Source: Actinomadura_E scrupuli (GTDB taxonomy: Bacteria > Actinomycetota > Actinomycetes > Streptosporangiales > Streptosporangiaceae). From it: a stretch of 64,000 nucleotides of DNA. The stretch is from positions 308,629 to 372,628 of the forward strand of contig NZ_JBPCCU010000010.1 of the NCBI RefSeq assembly GCF_050971785.1, in the 5' to 3' direction. Under the pieces are notes generated by a model. It was not told where the DNA came from. It saw nothing but the letters and a program-made list of their open reading frames with translations, and did not search any database. Position numbers and translations under genes: made by a program. This document shows positions 43,161 to 50,440 of this stretch, in pieces (position 1 is the stretch's first letter; each line of letters starts with the position of its first letter).

Positions 43161-43214
43161 GCGCTCACCTCCTTGCCGCAGATCACGCCTGGCCCGGCCG
43201 CCGGCGCCGCCGCC

Positions 43215-43241
43215 CTGGCACTCAGAGCCCTGCAGTGCCCC
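43215..43241 (-). promoter_or_regulatory. Degenerate second CIRCE-like site
   Basis: CTGGCACTC (43215-43223), a nine-base spacer and CAGTGCCCC. The first arm is identical to that of the perfect site at 43241, and the two are 26 bp apart, so it looks like a tandem duplicate with a mutated right arm. Confidence 0.55.
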
Positions 43242-43267
43242 TGGCACTCATAGCCCTGGAGTGCCAG
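43241..43267 (-). promoter_or_regulatory. CIRCE operator
   Basis: Nine-base perfect arms CTGGCACTC and GAGTGCCAG separated by nine bases (ATAGCCCTG). This matches the CIRCE consensus TTAGCACTC-N9-GAGTGCTAA with the usual actinobacterial changes at the ends. It stands upstream of hrcA-dnaJ. Confidence 0.9.
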
Positions 43268-43379
43268 TGTACGGCGCCCGGCGGCGAACCTGACGTAGCC
43301 AGGATGCCCCTGCTTCCTGTGCTGTTCTCCGATGGTCGGCTATGTCAGGCTTCTGGCACAGCCATCAGGGGGAGTCTGC

Positions 43380-43985
43380 ATGTACCCACCGCCGAGCGTT
43401 CATCCCTCCGAGTTGCGTCCCGGCCGCGGCTGGTACGTCTTCGCCGTCGTGTTCGCCGTCGTCCTGACCGCCCTGGGGGTCGGCGGCTTCGCCTTCGGGG
43501 TCTTCTCCGCGGTCAAGTCGATCGACGTCGGCCAGCGCTTCGACGCCGGCGAGACCGTGACGGCGCAGTTGCAGCCCAGCCCGCGCGGCGCCATCTACGC
43601 CCGGGTGGTCACCTCCGGCACCACGCCCCGGGCCGACTGCACCGTCACCGGGCCGTCCGGGGGCCAGGTGACGCTCGCGCCGCCGGGCGGCCGGTTCACC
43701 ACGACCGCCGGAGGTTTCTCCTGGAGTGAGATCTTCGTGATCGAGGCGACCGAGTCCGGGACCCATCACATCGTCTGCAGGTCCAGTGAGACGACCGCGT
43801 TCACGGTGGGCAAGCACGCCGACGTCGGCAGACTGTTCGGCGGGATCTTCGGCGGGCTCGCCTCGCTGATGATCCTGCCCTTCGCCGGCATCGTGACCAG
43901 CGTGATCATCGCGGTCGTGGTAGGAGTCAAGCGCGGCAACCACCGGCGCCGGCTGCTCGCCGAGCGGTTCCCGCCGCGCTACTAG
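43380..43985 (+). CDS. Two-helix membrane protein with extracytoplasmic beta domain
   Basis: 201 residues from ATG 43380 with AGGGGGAG upstream. Short cytoplasmic head, helix WYVFAVVFAVVLTALGVGGFAF, an outside domain with two Cys (DCTVTGPSGG and HHIVCRSSE), a second helix SLMILPFAGIVTSVIIAVVVGV and a basic tail. This topology recurs in actinobacterial proteins of unknown role. No family name recognised. It diverges from hrcA. Confidence 0.7.
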   Translation: MYPPPSVHPSELRPGRGWYVFAVVFAVVLTALGVGGFAFGVFSAVKSIDVGQRFDAGETVTAQLQPSPRGAIYARVVTSGTTPRADCTVTGPSGGQVTLAPPGGRFTTTAGGFSWSEIFVIEATESGTHHIVCRSSETTAFTVGKHADVGRLFGGIFGGLASLMILPFAGIVTSVIIAVVVGVKRGNHRRRLLAERFPPRY

Positions 43986-44017
43986 GACCGGCGACCCCGC
44001 CCGAGGAGACGGAGCAC

Positions 44018-44854
44018 ATGCACAGCAAGGACTACGGCGACGACGTTCTGGCCGGCGACTGGCGGCGGCCCCGCAAAGGACTGATCCCGGAGATCCCCGC
44101 CGAGCGCGACCTGGTCGTCGAGGATCCCGACAGCGGCTTCTGCGGGGCGATCGTGGCGTTCGCCAAGAACGAGGTCACCCTGGAGGACCGCTTCGGCAAG
44201 CGCCGGATCTTCCCGCTGGCCCCCGCCGGGTTCCTGGTGGACGGCGAGCCGGTGACGCTGGTCCGGCCGGCTCCCAGGGCCCCGGCGGGCCCGGTCACCT
44301 CCGCCTCCGGGTCCATCGCGGTCCAGGACCTGCGCGCCAAGGTCGCCCGGGGCAGCCGGATCTACGTGGAGGGCCTGCACGACGCGGAGCTGGTGGAGAA
44401 GATCTGGGGCCACGACCTGCGGGTCGAGGGAGTCGTCGTCGAGTACCTCGAGGGCATCGACGACCTGCCCGCCATCGTCGCGGAGTTCGCGCCCGAACCC
44501 GGGCGCCGGCTGGGGGTCCTGGTGGACCATCTGGTGCCGGGGTCGAAGGAGAGCCGGATCGCCGCTCAGGTCGACTCCCCGCACGTCCTGGTCACGGGGC
44601 ACCCCTTCATCGACATCTGGCAGGCGGTCAAACCCTCGGCCGTGAACATTTCCGCCTGGCCCGACGTCCCACATGGCGTGCCCTGGAAAGAGGGCACCCT
44701 GACGGCGCTGGGCTGGAAGGACGAGACAGGAGCGGCCTGGAAGCGCATACTCGGATCGGTGCGTACCTACGCCGATCTGGAACCGGCGCTCCTCGGCCGC
44801 GTCGAAGAACTCATAGACTTCGTCACCGCACCCGAGCCCCCTGGGCTGAGGTGA
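44018..44854 (+). CDS. DUF3097 family protein
   Basis: 278 residues, cytoplasmic. The N-terminal part (YGDDVLAGDWRRPRKGLIPE...FCGAIVAFAKNEVTLEDRFGKRR) and the C-terminal part (IYVEGLHDAELVEKIWG, VEYLEGIDDLPAIV, LGVLVDHLVPGSKESRI, VLVTGHPFIDIWQAVKP) match DUF3097, an actinobacteria-specific family near hemW. The VEGLHDAELVEK...VDHLVPGSKE pattern resembles a Toprim fold (Glu, then DxD-like), so a nucleic-acid role is possible but unproven. Confidence 0.8.
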   Translation: MHSKDYGDDVLAGDWRRPRKGLIPEIPAERDLVVEDPDSGFCGAIVAFAKNEVTLEDRFGKRRIFPLAPAGFLVDGEPVTLVRPAPRAPAGPVTSASGSIAVQDLRAKVARGSRIYVEGLHDAELVEKIWGHDLRVEGVVVEYLEGIDDLPAIVAEFAPEPGRRLGVLVDHLVPGSKESRIAAQVDSPHVLVTGHPFIDIWQAVKPSAVNISAWPDVPHGVPWKEGTLTALGWKDETGAAWKRILGSVRTYADLEPALLGRVEELIDFVTAPEPPGLR

Positions 44855-44875
44855 CCCCCCGAGAGGAGTACGGCC

Positions 44876-45673
44876 ATGACGGACGGGACGCCTGAGCAGC
44901 CCGGATATGGGCAGCAGCCCGGCTACGGTCAGCCGGGTTACGGCCAGCAGCCGCCGCAGCAGGGCTACGGCCAGCAGCAGCCGGGTTACGGCCAGCAGCC
45001 CGGGTATGGGCAGCAGCCGCAGCAGCCCCAGCCGGGATACGGCCAGCAGCCCGGATACGGCCAGCCGGGTTACGGGCAGCAGCAGCCGCAGCAGGGCTAC
45101 GGCCAGCAGCAGCCCGGATACGGCCAGCAGCCCGGCTATGGCCAGCAGCCGCCGCAGCAGGGCTATGGCCAGCAGCAGCCGGGTTACGGCCAGCAGCCGG
45201 GCTATGCGCAGCAGGACTACGGGCAGCAGCCCGGTTACGGCCAGCAGTCCCCGCCGTCGAGCGGCGGAAGCCCGCTCGACGCGCTGAACAACATGAAGGG
45301 TCCGGAGCCGTACACCGGGCCGACGACCCCGGAAGAGCGGCAGTGGGGCATGCTCGCCTACCTCGGCATGCTGGTCGCCGGCCTCGTCGCGCCGCTGGTG
45401 GTGTACCTGCTGAAGAAGGACCAGTCGCGGTTCCTGAAGTTCCACGGAGCGCAGGGCCTCAACCTGGCCATCACGATGTACGCGGCGGCGATCGTCAGCT
45501 GGATCCTCACCATCGTGCTGTCGGCGATCTCCGGCATCTTCTCGATCCTGTTCATCCTGCCGCTGGCCGTCTTCGTCACCGGGCTGGTCTTCATGATCAA
45601 GGCCGCGATGGCCGCGAACCACGGGGAGAGCTACCAGCTTCCCAACTTCATCGCCTTCCCCATCTTCAAGTAA
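44876..45673 (+). CDS. DUF4870 membrane protein with GYGQQ-repeat low-complexity domain
   Basis: 265 residues. Residues 9-125 consist almost wholly of P-GYGQQ and PQQ units: sixteen YGQ and one YAQ, with no charge except one Asp. Residues 150-265 are a DUF4870 domain: EERQWGMLAYLGMLVAGLVAPL, LLKKDQSRFLKFHGAQGLNL, two more hydrophobic segments and a MIKAAMAANHGESYQLPNF ending. Tyr/Gly/Gln-rich tracts of this sort are disordered and, in other proteins, can promote self-association. A relative without the tract is at 54930. Confidence 0.85.
   Translation: MTDGTPEQPGYGQQPGYGQPGYGQQPPQQGYGQQQPGYGQQPGYGQQPQQPQPGYGQQPGYGQPGYGQQQPQQGYGQQQPGYGQQPGYGQQPPQQGYGQQQPGYGQQPGYAQQDYGQQPGYGQQSPPSSGGSPLDALNNMKGPEPYTGPTTPEERQWGMLAYLGMLVAGLVAPLVVYLLKKDQSRFLKFHGAQGLNLAITMYAAAIVSWILTIVLSAISGIFSILFILPLAVFVTGLVFMIKAAMAANHGESYQLPNFIAFPIFK
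44900..45250 (+). repeat. GYGQQ-coding repeat tract
   Basis: Imperfect 15-18-base units of the form GGTTACGGCCAGCAGCCC repeat through 350 bp inside the DUF4870 gene. Synonymous changes (TAC/TAT, GGC/GGG/GGT) interrupt the units while the peptide is kept, suggesting selection for the amino-acid pattern. Confidence 0.85.
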
Positions 45674-45690
45674 CCCCGCTTCACCCACCG

Positions 45691-45733
45691 CCGTGATCAT
45701 GCAATCCTTCGTCGATTGATCGCATGATCACGG
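45691..45733. repeat. 43-bp palindromic repeat, copy B
   Basis: Outer arms CCGTGATCATGC (45691-45702) and its complement (45722-45733) are perfect; the centre has drifted relative to copy A. It lies between the convergent DUF4870 and hemW genes. Confidence 0.85.
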
Positions 45734-45805
45734 CGGTGTTTCACGTTTCGGGGGCCAGGGCTCGGGGTCCGGGGTTCGGGGCTCCAGTGCGGGGTCGGGG
45801 CCTGG

Positions 45806-47005
45806 TCAGGTGAGGTCGCGGACGACGGCGTCGGCGAGCAGGCGGCCGCGCCCGGTCAGCACCGCCCGGTCGCCCACCAGCTCCAGCAGGCCGTCGGCGA
45901 CGGCCCGCCGGACCGGTCCTTCCGCGAGCAGCTCCAGCGGGCAGCCGGTGGCGAGCCGGAGTTCGAGCATGATCCGTTCCATCCGCCGTACCTCGTCGTC
46001 CAGCACCTCGCGGGCGTACGCGGGGCTGGCCGCCTCGGCGAGACGGGCCGCGTAGGCGGCGGGGTGCTTGACGTTCCACCACCGGGTTCCACCGACGTGG
46101 CTGTGGGCGCCGGGACCCGCCCCCCACCAGTCGGCGCCCGTCCAGTAGAGGACGTTGTGCCGGCATTCGGCGTCCGGGCCGGTCGCCCAGTTGGAGATCT
46201 CGTACCAGCGCAGCCCGTGCCCGCCGAGCAGTTCGTCCGCCATGACGTACCGGTCGGCCATGGCGTCGTCGTCCGGCGCCGCCAGCTCGCCCCGCTTGAC
46301 CTGGGCGGCGAGCCTGGTGCCCTCCTCGACGATCAGCGCGTACGCCGAGACGTGGTCCGGGCCGATCTCCAGGACCGCCTCCAGCGATGCCCGCCAGTCG
46401 TCGTCGCTCTCCCCCGGCGTCCCGTAGATCAGATCCAGGTTGACGTGCTCGAACCCGGCCTCCCGGGCCCACCGGGCGACCTGCGGCACCCGGCCCGGCG
46501 TGTGCGTACGGTCCAGCGCGGCCAGCACGTGCTCCCGGGCGCTCTGCATGCCGTAGGAGACCCGGGTGAAGCCGCCGTCCCGGAGCCCGGCCAGATAGCG
46601 CTGGTCCACCGACTCCGGGTTGGCCTCCGTGGTGACCTCGGCCCCCGCCGCCAGCCCGAACTCGGCGTCGATGGCGGCGAGGATGCGGCCGAGGTCGCCG
46701 GCCGGGAGGAGGGTGGGGGTGCCGCCGCCGACGAACACCGTCTGCACCGGCAGATCGGTGTCGCCCAGCACCCGCCGTGCCAGCCGGATCTCCCCGATCA
46801 CGGTGTCGGCGTAGGAGTCCCGCGTCGCCCCCGGGCCCAGCTCACTGGCCGTGTAGGTGTTGAAGTCGCAGTAACCGCACCGGGTCACGCAGAACGGCAC
46901 ATGGACGTAGAACCCGAACGGCCGGGTCCCCAGGCCGCGCAGGGCGCTGCCGGGAAGGGCGCCGTCGGCCGGTACGGGATCGCCGTCAGGCAGGGTGGAG
47001 GGCAC
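45806..47005 (-). CDS. hemW: HemW-type radical SAM protein
   Basis: 399 residues from GTG 47005. The radical SAM cluster CVTRCGYCDF follows FGFYVHVPF; then TVFVGGGTPTLL, TTEANPESVDQRYL, VSYGMQSAREHVLAAL, and the HemW C-terminal domain. HemW is thought to be a haem chaperone rather than coproporphyrinogen oxidase. The CxxxCxxC plus extra Cys (CxxxCxxCxF) pattern fits HemW. Readings that begin farther upstream up to 47179 do not look like the family. Confidence 0.92.
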   Translation of the reverse strand: MPSTLPDGDPVPADGALPGSALRGLGTRPFGFYVHVPFCVTRCGYCDFNTYTASELGPGATRDSYADTVIGEIRLARRVLGDTDLPVQTVFVGGGTPTLLPAGDLGRILAAIDAEFGLAAGAEVTTEANPESVDQRYLAGLRDGGFTRVSYGMQSAREHVLAALDRTHTPGRVPQVARWAREAGFEHVNLDLIYGTPGESDDDWRASLEAVLEIGPDHVSAYALIVEEGTRLAAQVKRGELAAPDDDAMADRYVMADELLGGHGLRWYEISNWATGPDAECRHNVLYWTGADWWGAGPGAHSHVGGTRWWNVKHPAAYAARLAEAASPAYAREVLDDEVRRMERIMLELRLATGCPLELLAEGPVRRAVADGLLELVGDRAVLTGRGRLLADAVVRDLT

Positions 47006-47156
47006 CTGCCCAGTCTGCCGCCCGGTGGCCGGTGCTCGCGCACCCGGCATGACGTGCGAGGTAATCGACGGGCCTCGGGGCGTGGTGACAGCTTGGTGAC
47101 ATCCGCGGGACGGGAACGCAACCGCACCCGCACGGCCCACGCTGAAGGGATCCATC

Positions 47157-47522
47157 ATGACCGACGTCAACGCCGTCATCGCCCGCTACCTCGACACCTG
47201 GAACGAGCCGGACGCCGAGCGGCGCGGCAAGGGCGTCGCCGAGCTGTGGACCGAGGACGGCGGCTACACCGACCCGCTGGCCGCCGTCACGGGCCACGCG
47301 GGCGTCGAAGCGGTGATCGCGGGTGCCCGCGACATGTTCCAGGACCACGTCTTCAGGCTGGCCGGCCCGGTGGACGCCCACCACGACCTCGCCCGCTTCA
47401 CCTGGGAGCTGGTCCCCGCGGGCGGCGGCGAGCCTGTCGTGGTGGGTTTCGACGTCGCGGTGTTCGCAGGCGACGGCCGGATCGCGCAGGTCTACGGCTT
47501 CCTCGACAAGGTGCCCGCCTGA
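47157..47522 (+). CDS. SnoaL/NTF2-like small protein
   Basis: 121 residues: VNAVIARYLDTWNEPDAERR, LWTEDGGYTDPLAAVTGHAGV, HHDLARFTWELVPAGGGEPVVVGFDVAVFAGDGRIAQVYGFLD. This is the cone-shaped NTF2 fold typical of polyketide cyclases and isomerases, without a clear catalytic dyad. The ATG has GAAGGGA upstream. It converges with the next oxidoreductase. Confidence 0.82.
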   Translation: MTDVNAVIARYLDTWNEPDAERRGKGVAELWTEDGGYTDPLAAVTGHAGVEAVIAGARDMFQDHVFRLAGPVDAHHDLARFTWELVPAGGGEPVVVGFDVAVFAGDGRIAQVYGFLDKVPA

Positions 47523-47616
47523 GCACGCCCCGGAGGCGGAGCCGATCCCAGGGGCGATCGGCGCCGCACGCCTTGCCGTCGAGGACCCGTACGGGGTCTT
47601 GTGAGGCCTTGCGGAG

Positions 47617-48474
47617 CTACAGGCCGAGAGCCCCGGCGAGGTCACGCCACTCACGGCGGGGCAGGTTCCTCCGTTCCCCGTCCGCGATGACCTGCACCGC
47701 GACGTGGTCGGCGCCGGCCTCGTGGAAGGCGACGATCCGCTTGCGGATCGTGTCCAGGTCGCCCCAGGCGAAGCAGGCGTCGATGAGGTGGTCGCTGCCG
47801 CCGTCCCGCAGGTCGTCCTCGGTGAAGCCGAGCCGCAGCAGGTTCCTGGTGTAGTTCTCCATCTGCAGGTAGATCGACAGGTGCTCCCGGGCCAGGGCCC
47901 GGGCGCGGCCGGGTTCGGTCTCCATGACGACCTTCGCCTCCGGGGCCAGCAGCGGCCCCCTCCCGAGGACCTCCCGGGCGTGGGAGGTGAACTCGGGGGT
48001 CACCAGGTACGGGTGGGCGCCCAGGGCCCGGTCCCCTGCCAGCTTGAGCATCTTGGGGCCGAGCGCCGCCAGCACCCGCTCCTCCTTGGGCACGGCCGGG
48101 GCGGCTGCGTCCAGCGAGTCGAGGTACTCGACCATCGCCGCGTACGGCTTCCGGTAGCTCGGCACCAGCGCCGAGTGGCTCACCCCCAGGCCCAGCAGGA
48201 ACCGGCCCGGATGCTTCGCGGTGACGTCCGCGTGCCGGCGGGCCACGGTGTCCGCGTCGTAGGCCCAGATGTTCAGGATGCCGGTGGCCACGACGATGCG
48301 AGAGGTCGCCTCGATGAGCGGCACCGCGTGCTCCACCCCCGGGCTGCTCCCCAGCCAGATCGTGCCGTAGCCGAGCTCCTCCAGCTCGGCCGCCGCATCG
48401 GTGATCTCACCTCGGGCATCGGGGTCCTCGGAGCGAAGACCGATGTTCCACACTCCCACGCGTCCCAACTCCAT
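47617..48474 (-). CDS. F420-dependent LLM-class oxidoreductase
   Basis: 285 residues of the luciferase-like TIM-barrel family, subgroup resembling TIGR03620 F420 enzymes: GRVGVWNIGLRSEDPDARG, GYGTIWLGSSPGVEHAVPLIEATSRIVVATGILNIW, PGRFLLGLGVSHS and HEAGADHVAVQVI. ATG 48474 follows GAGGAG. The hydride donor is likely reduced F420; the substrate is unknown. Confidence 0.85.
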   Translation of the reverse strand: MELGRVGVWNIGLRSEDPDARGEITDAAAELEELGYGTIWLGSSPGVEHAVPLIEATSRIVVATGILNIWAYDADTVARRHADVTAKHPGRFLLGLGVSHSALVPSYRKPYAAMVEYLDSLDAAAPAVPKEERVLAALGPKMLKLAGDRALGAHPYLVTPEFTSHAREVLGRGPLLAPEAKVVMETEPGRARALAREHLSIYLQMENYTRNLLRLGFTEDDLRDGGSDHLIDACFAWGDLDTIRKRIVAFHEAGADHVAVQVIADGERRNLPRREWRDLAGALGL

Positions 48475-48782
48475 CGCGGGCTCCTCTCTGGTTCGTCCCT
48501 TCGCGGCAACATGCCGCGTGCTCACGCTATTTCTCGATCTTGCGGTCGTCTCCGTGGCCGGTCGGCGCGCCGTGGCCTTGACCTGACTTTGCTCAAGGTT
48601 CAGGCCTTCCCTCGATGGACGTGGTCACTCGACGACCGGGGTGACCGGCCTGTCGCGACGACCGGGCATGATGGCACGGCGGGCTCCGCACTCGGCGGCC
48701 ACGGGCGTGTCCCGGTCTCGCCGGTCAGCCGGTCGGTGCTCCGCGGTCCTGGTGCGACACAGCTTTCCTGAAGGATGTCCTG
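48475..48782. other. 308-bp divergent gap with a CCTTGA/TCAAGG dyad
   Basis: Between the F420 oxidoreductase (leftward) and the P-loop kinase (rightward). The only structure I see is CCTTGA (48576-48581) and TCAAGG (48593-48598) separated by 11 bases, which could be an operator, perhaps for a MerR-like regulator. The rest holds no convincing gene; promoters for both flanking genes are expected here. Confidence 0.35.
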
Positions 48783-49466
48783 ATGCCCCGGTACGACCAC
48801 GACGGGCCGTTGATCGTGCGCTCCCTTCCCCTGCTGCTGGACCGCGCGGAGAGTCTGCTCTCCGCCGACGGCCGCCGCCTGCTGGGCATCGCCGGGCCTC
48901 CCGGAGCGGGCAAGAGCACGTTGGCCCACTGGGTGGAGACCGCGCTGAGCGCCCGCCATCCGGACGGCTCCGCGCTCCTGGGGCAGGTGCCCATGGACGG
49001 TTTTCATCTGAGCAACGCGACGCTGGCGGACCGTGGCCTGCGCCACCGCAAGGGCGCACCGGACACCTTCGACGTCGAGGGCTACCTGAAGCTGTTGACG
49101 GCCGTCCGCACCGAGCCGGACCGGGCGCACGAGGCACCGGCCTACAGCCGCGTCCTCCACGAACCGGTCGCGGGCGCGCACCGCATCCCGGCCACGGCCC
49201 GGCTGGTCATCAGTGAGGGCAACTACCTGCTGGGCGGCGCCCCCGGCTGGGAGGACGTACGGGAGATCTTCGACGAGGTGTGGTTCCTGGCCGAGGACCC
49301 CACCGTGACCCGTGAGCGCCTGATCGCCCGGCAGCTCGCCGGTGGTCTGTCACCCGAGGCGGCGCGGGAGTGGGTCGACCGCAGCGACATGGCCAACACC
49401 GAGGTCGTCAACGCGCGGAAGAACACCGCGGATCTGATCATCGAGCTGCCCCCGGGCACGTTCTGA
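48783..49466 (+). CDS. P-loop nucleoside/nucleotide kinase family protein
   Basis: 227 residues. Walker A GPPGAGKSTLAHW near residue 40, then VPMDGFHLSNATL (the D-G-F-H motif of the uridine/pantothenate kinase group), HRKGAPDTFDVEGYLKLL, AYSRVLHEPV and VISEGNYLLGG. It resembles small sugar/nucleoside kinases such as the fructose-transport kinase or PRK09270 group; substrate unknown. The start follows a Gly/Ala-Gln leader; AAGGATG stands just upstream. Confidence 0.85.
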   Translation: MPRYDHDGPLIVRSLPLLLDRAESLLSADGRRLLGIAGPPGAGKSTLAHWVETALSARHPDGSALLGQVPMDGFHLSNATLADRGLRHRKGAPDTFDVEGYLKLLTAVRTEPDRAHEAPAYSRVLHEPVAGAHRIPATARLVISEGNYLLGGAPGWEDVREIFDEVWFLAEDPTVTRERLIARQLAGGLSPEAAREWVDRSDMANTEVVNARKNTADLIIELPPGTF

Positions 49467-49485
49467 CCCAGGCCGCCGGCCCTTC

Positions 49486-50418
49486 CTAACCGGTGCCGCC
49501 GCCCTCCTTCGTTACTTGGTCGTCGCCGCCCATCCAGGAGCGGGTGCCGAACGAGCCGCAGGCCCCGGCCGCGACGGCGGCGGCGCGCCGGAGCGCTCGC
49601 GGGAAGCCGGCAAAGTCGGGTTTCCGGCCCTGCGCCAGCTCGAAGGCCAGCGCCCCGTGGAAGACGTCGCCGGCGCCCAGCGTGTCGGCGATCGCCACCT
49701 GCGGGACCGGCACCGTCTGGGACGGCCCGTCCGGACCCTGCCACAGGATGTCCTCTCCCCCACGCGTCACCGCCGCCCAGGGCACTCCGGCGCTCCGCAG
49801 GAAGCGGAGGACCTCCTGCGGAGTCGAGGCACCGGGAGGGTGGAAGTCGCTGGAGCAGACCGCGACGTCGGTGTGCGGCAGCAGGGCCGGCGTTCCGGGC
49901 TTCCAGCTGCCGCCGTCGAGCAGCGTCGTGCGTCCCAGGCGCCTGGCGGTGAGGACGCTCGCCTCGGCCAGCCGGGGATGATGACCGTCCACCTGGACCA
50001 CCGAGCTGCGCGAGACCAGAGCGGCCAGATCCGCCGGCGGATCAAGGTCGTATCCCTCGGCGTTCATCGACACCACGGCGCGCTCGCCCGAACCGGCCGT
50101 CACCATGATGCTGGAGACCGCCGGTGGACCACCATGGCCCTCCGCCAGATCGATCAGCCTGACCCTGGTCTCCCGTAGCTCGGCGCGGATCCCCGCCGCG
50201 AGCGGATGAGCGCCCACCCCGGTGACCAGCGTCGCCCCGCCGCCCAGGTGCGCGAAGGTGACGGCGGCGTTGGTCGCCGGTCCGCCCGCCGCCACCGTCT
50301 GCCGCAGAGCGGTGCTCTTCTCGTCGGGCCGGGGAACATGATCCACCAACTGGATGATGTCCAGGACGCACAGGCCTGCGAAGAGGCCGGCCGGCACGGC
50401 CGTCTCCTCCACGATCAC
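49486..50418 (-). CDS. PfkB family carbohydrate kinase
   Basis: 310 residues: LFAGLCVLDIIQLVDHVPRPDEK, QTVAAGGPATNAAVTFAHLGG (PfkB motif 1), and IADTLGAGDVFHGALAFEL (motif 2 with the catalytic Asp in DTLGAGD). Such kinases phosphorylate ribose, fructose, nucleosides or similar. The start at GTG 50418 is 22 bp past the stop of the HNH gene on the same strand. Convergent with the kinase at 48783. Confidence 0.87.
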   Translation of the reverse strand: MIVEETAVPAGLFAGLCVLDIIQLVDHVPRPDEKSTALRQTVAAGGPATNAAVTFAHLGGGATLVTGVGAHPLAAGIRAELRETRVRLIDLAEGHGGPPAVSSIMVTAGSGERAVVSMNAEGYDLDPPADLAALVSRSSVVQVDGHHPRLAEASVLTARRLGRTTLLDGGSWKPGTPALLPHTDVAVCSSDFHPPGASTPQEVLRFLRSAGVPWAAVTRGGEDILWQGPDGPSQTVPVPQVAIADTLGAGDVFHGALAFELAQGRKPDFAGFPRALRRAAAVAAGACGSFGTRSWMGGDDQVTKEGGGTG

Positions 50419-50440
50419 CTCTCACGCTTCGAATGGGAAC

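Noticed and set aside
43332..43379. Longer N-terminus for the two-helix membrane protein
   Set aside because: The ATG at 43380 has a strong ribosome-binding site and starts just before a normal cytoplasmic head; the upstream extension has no start site signals.
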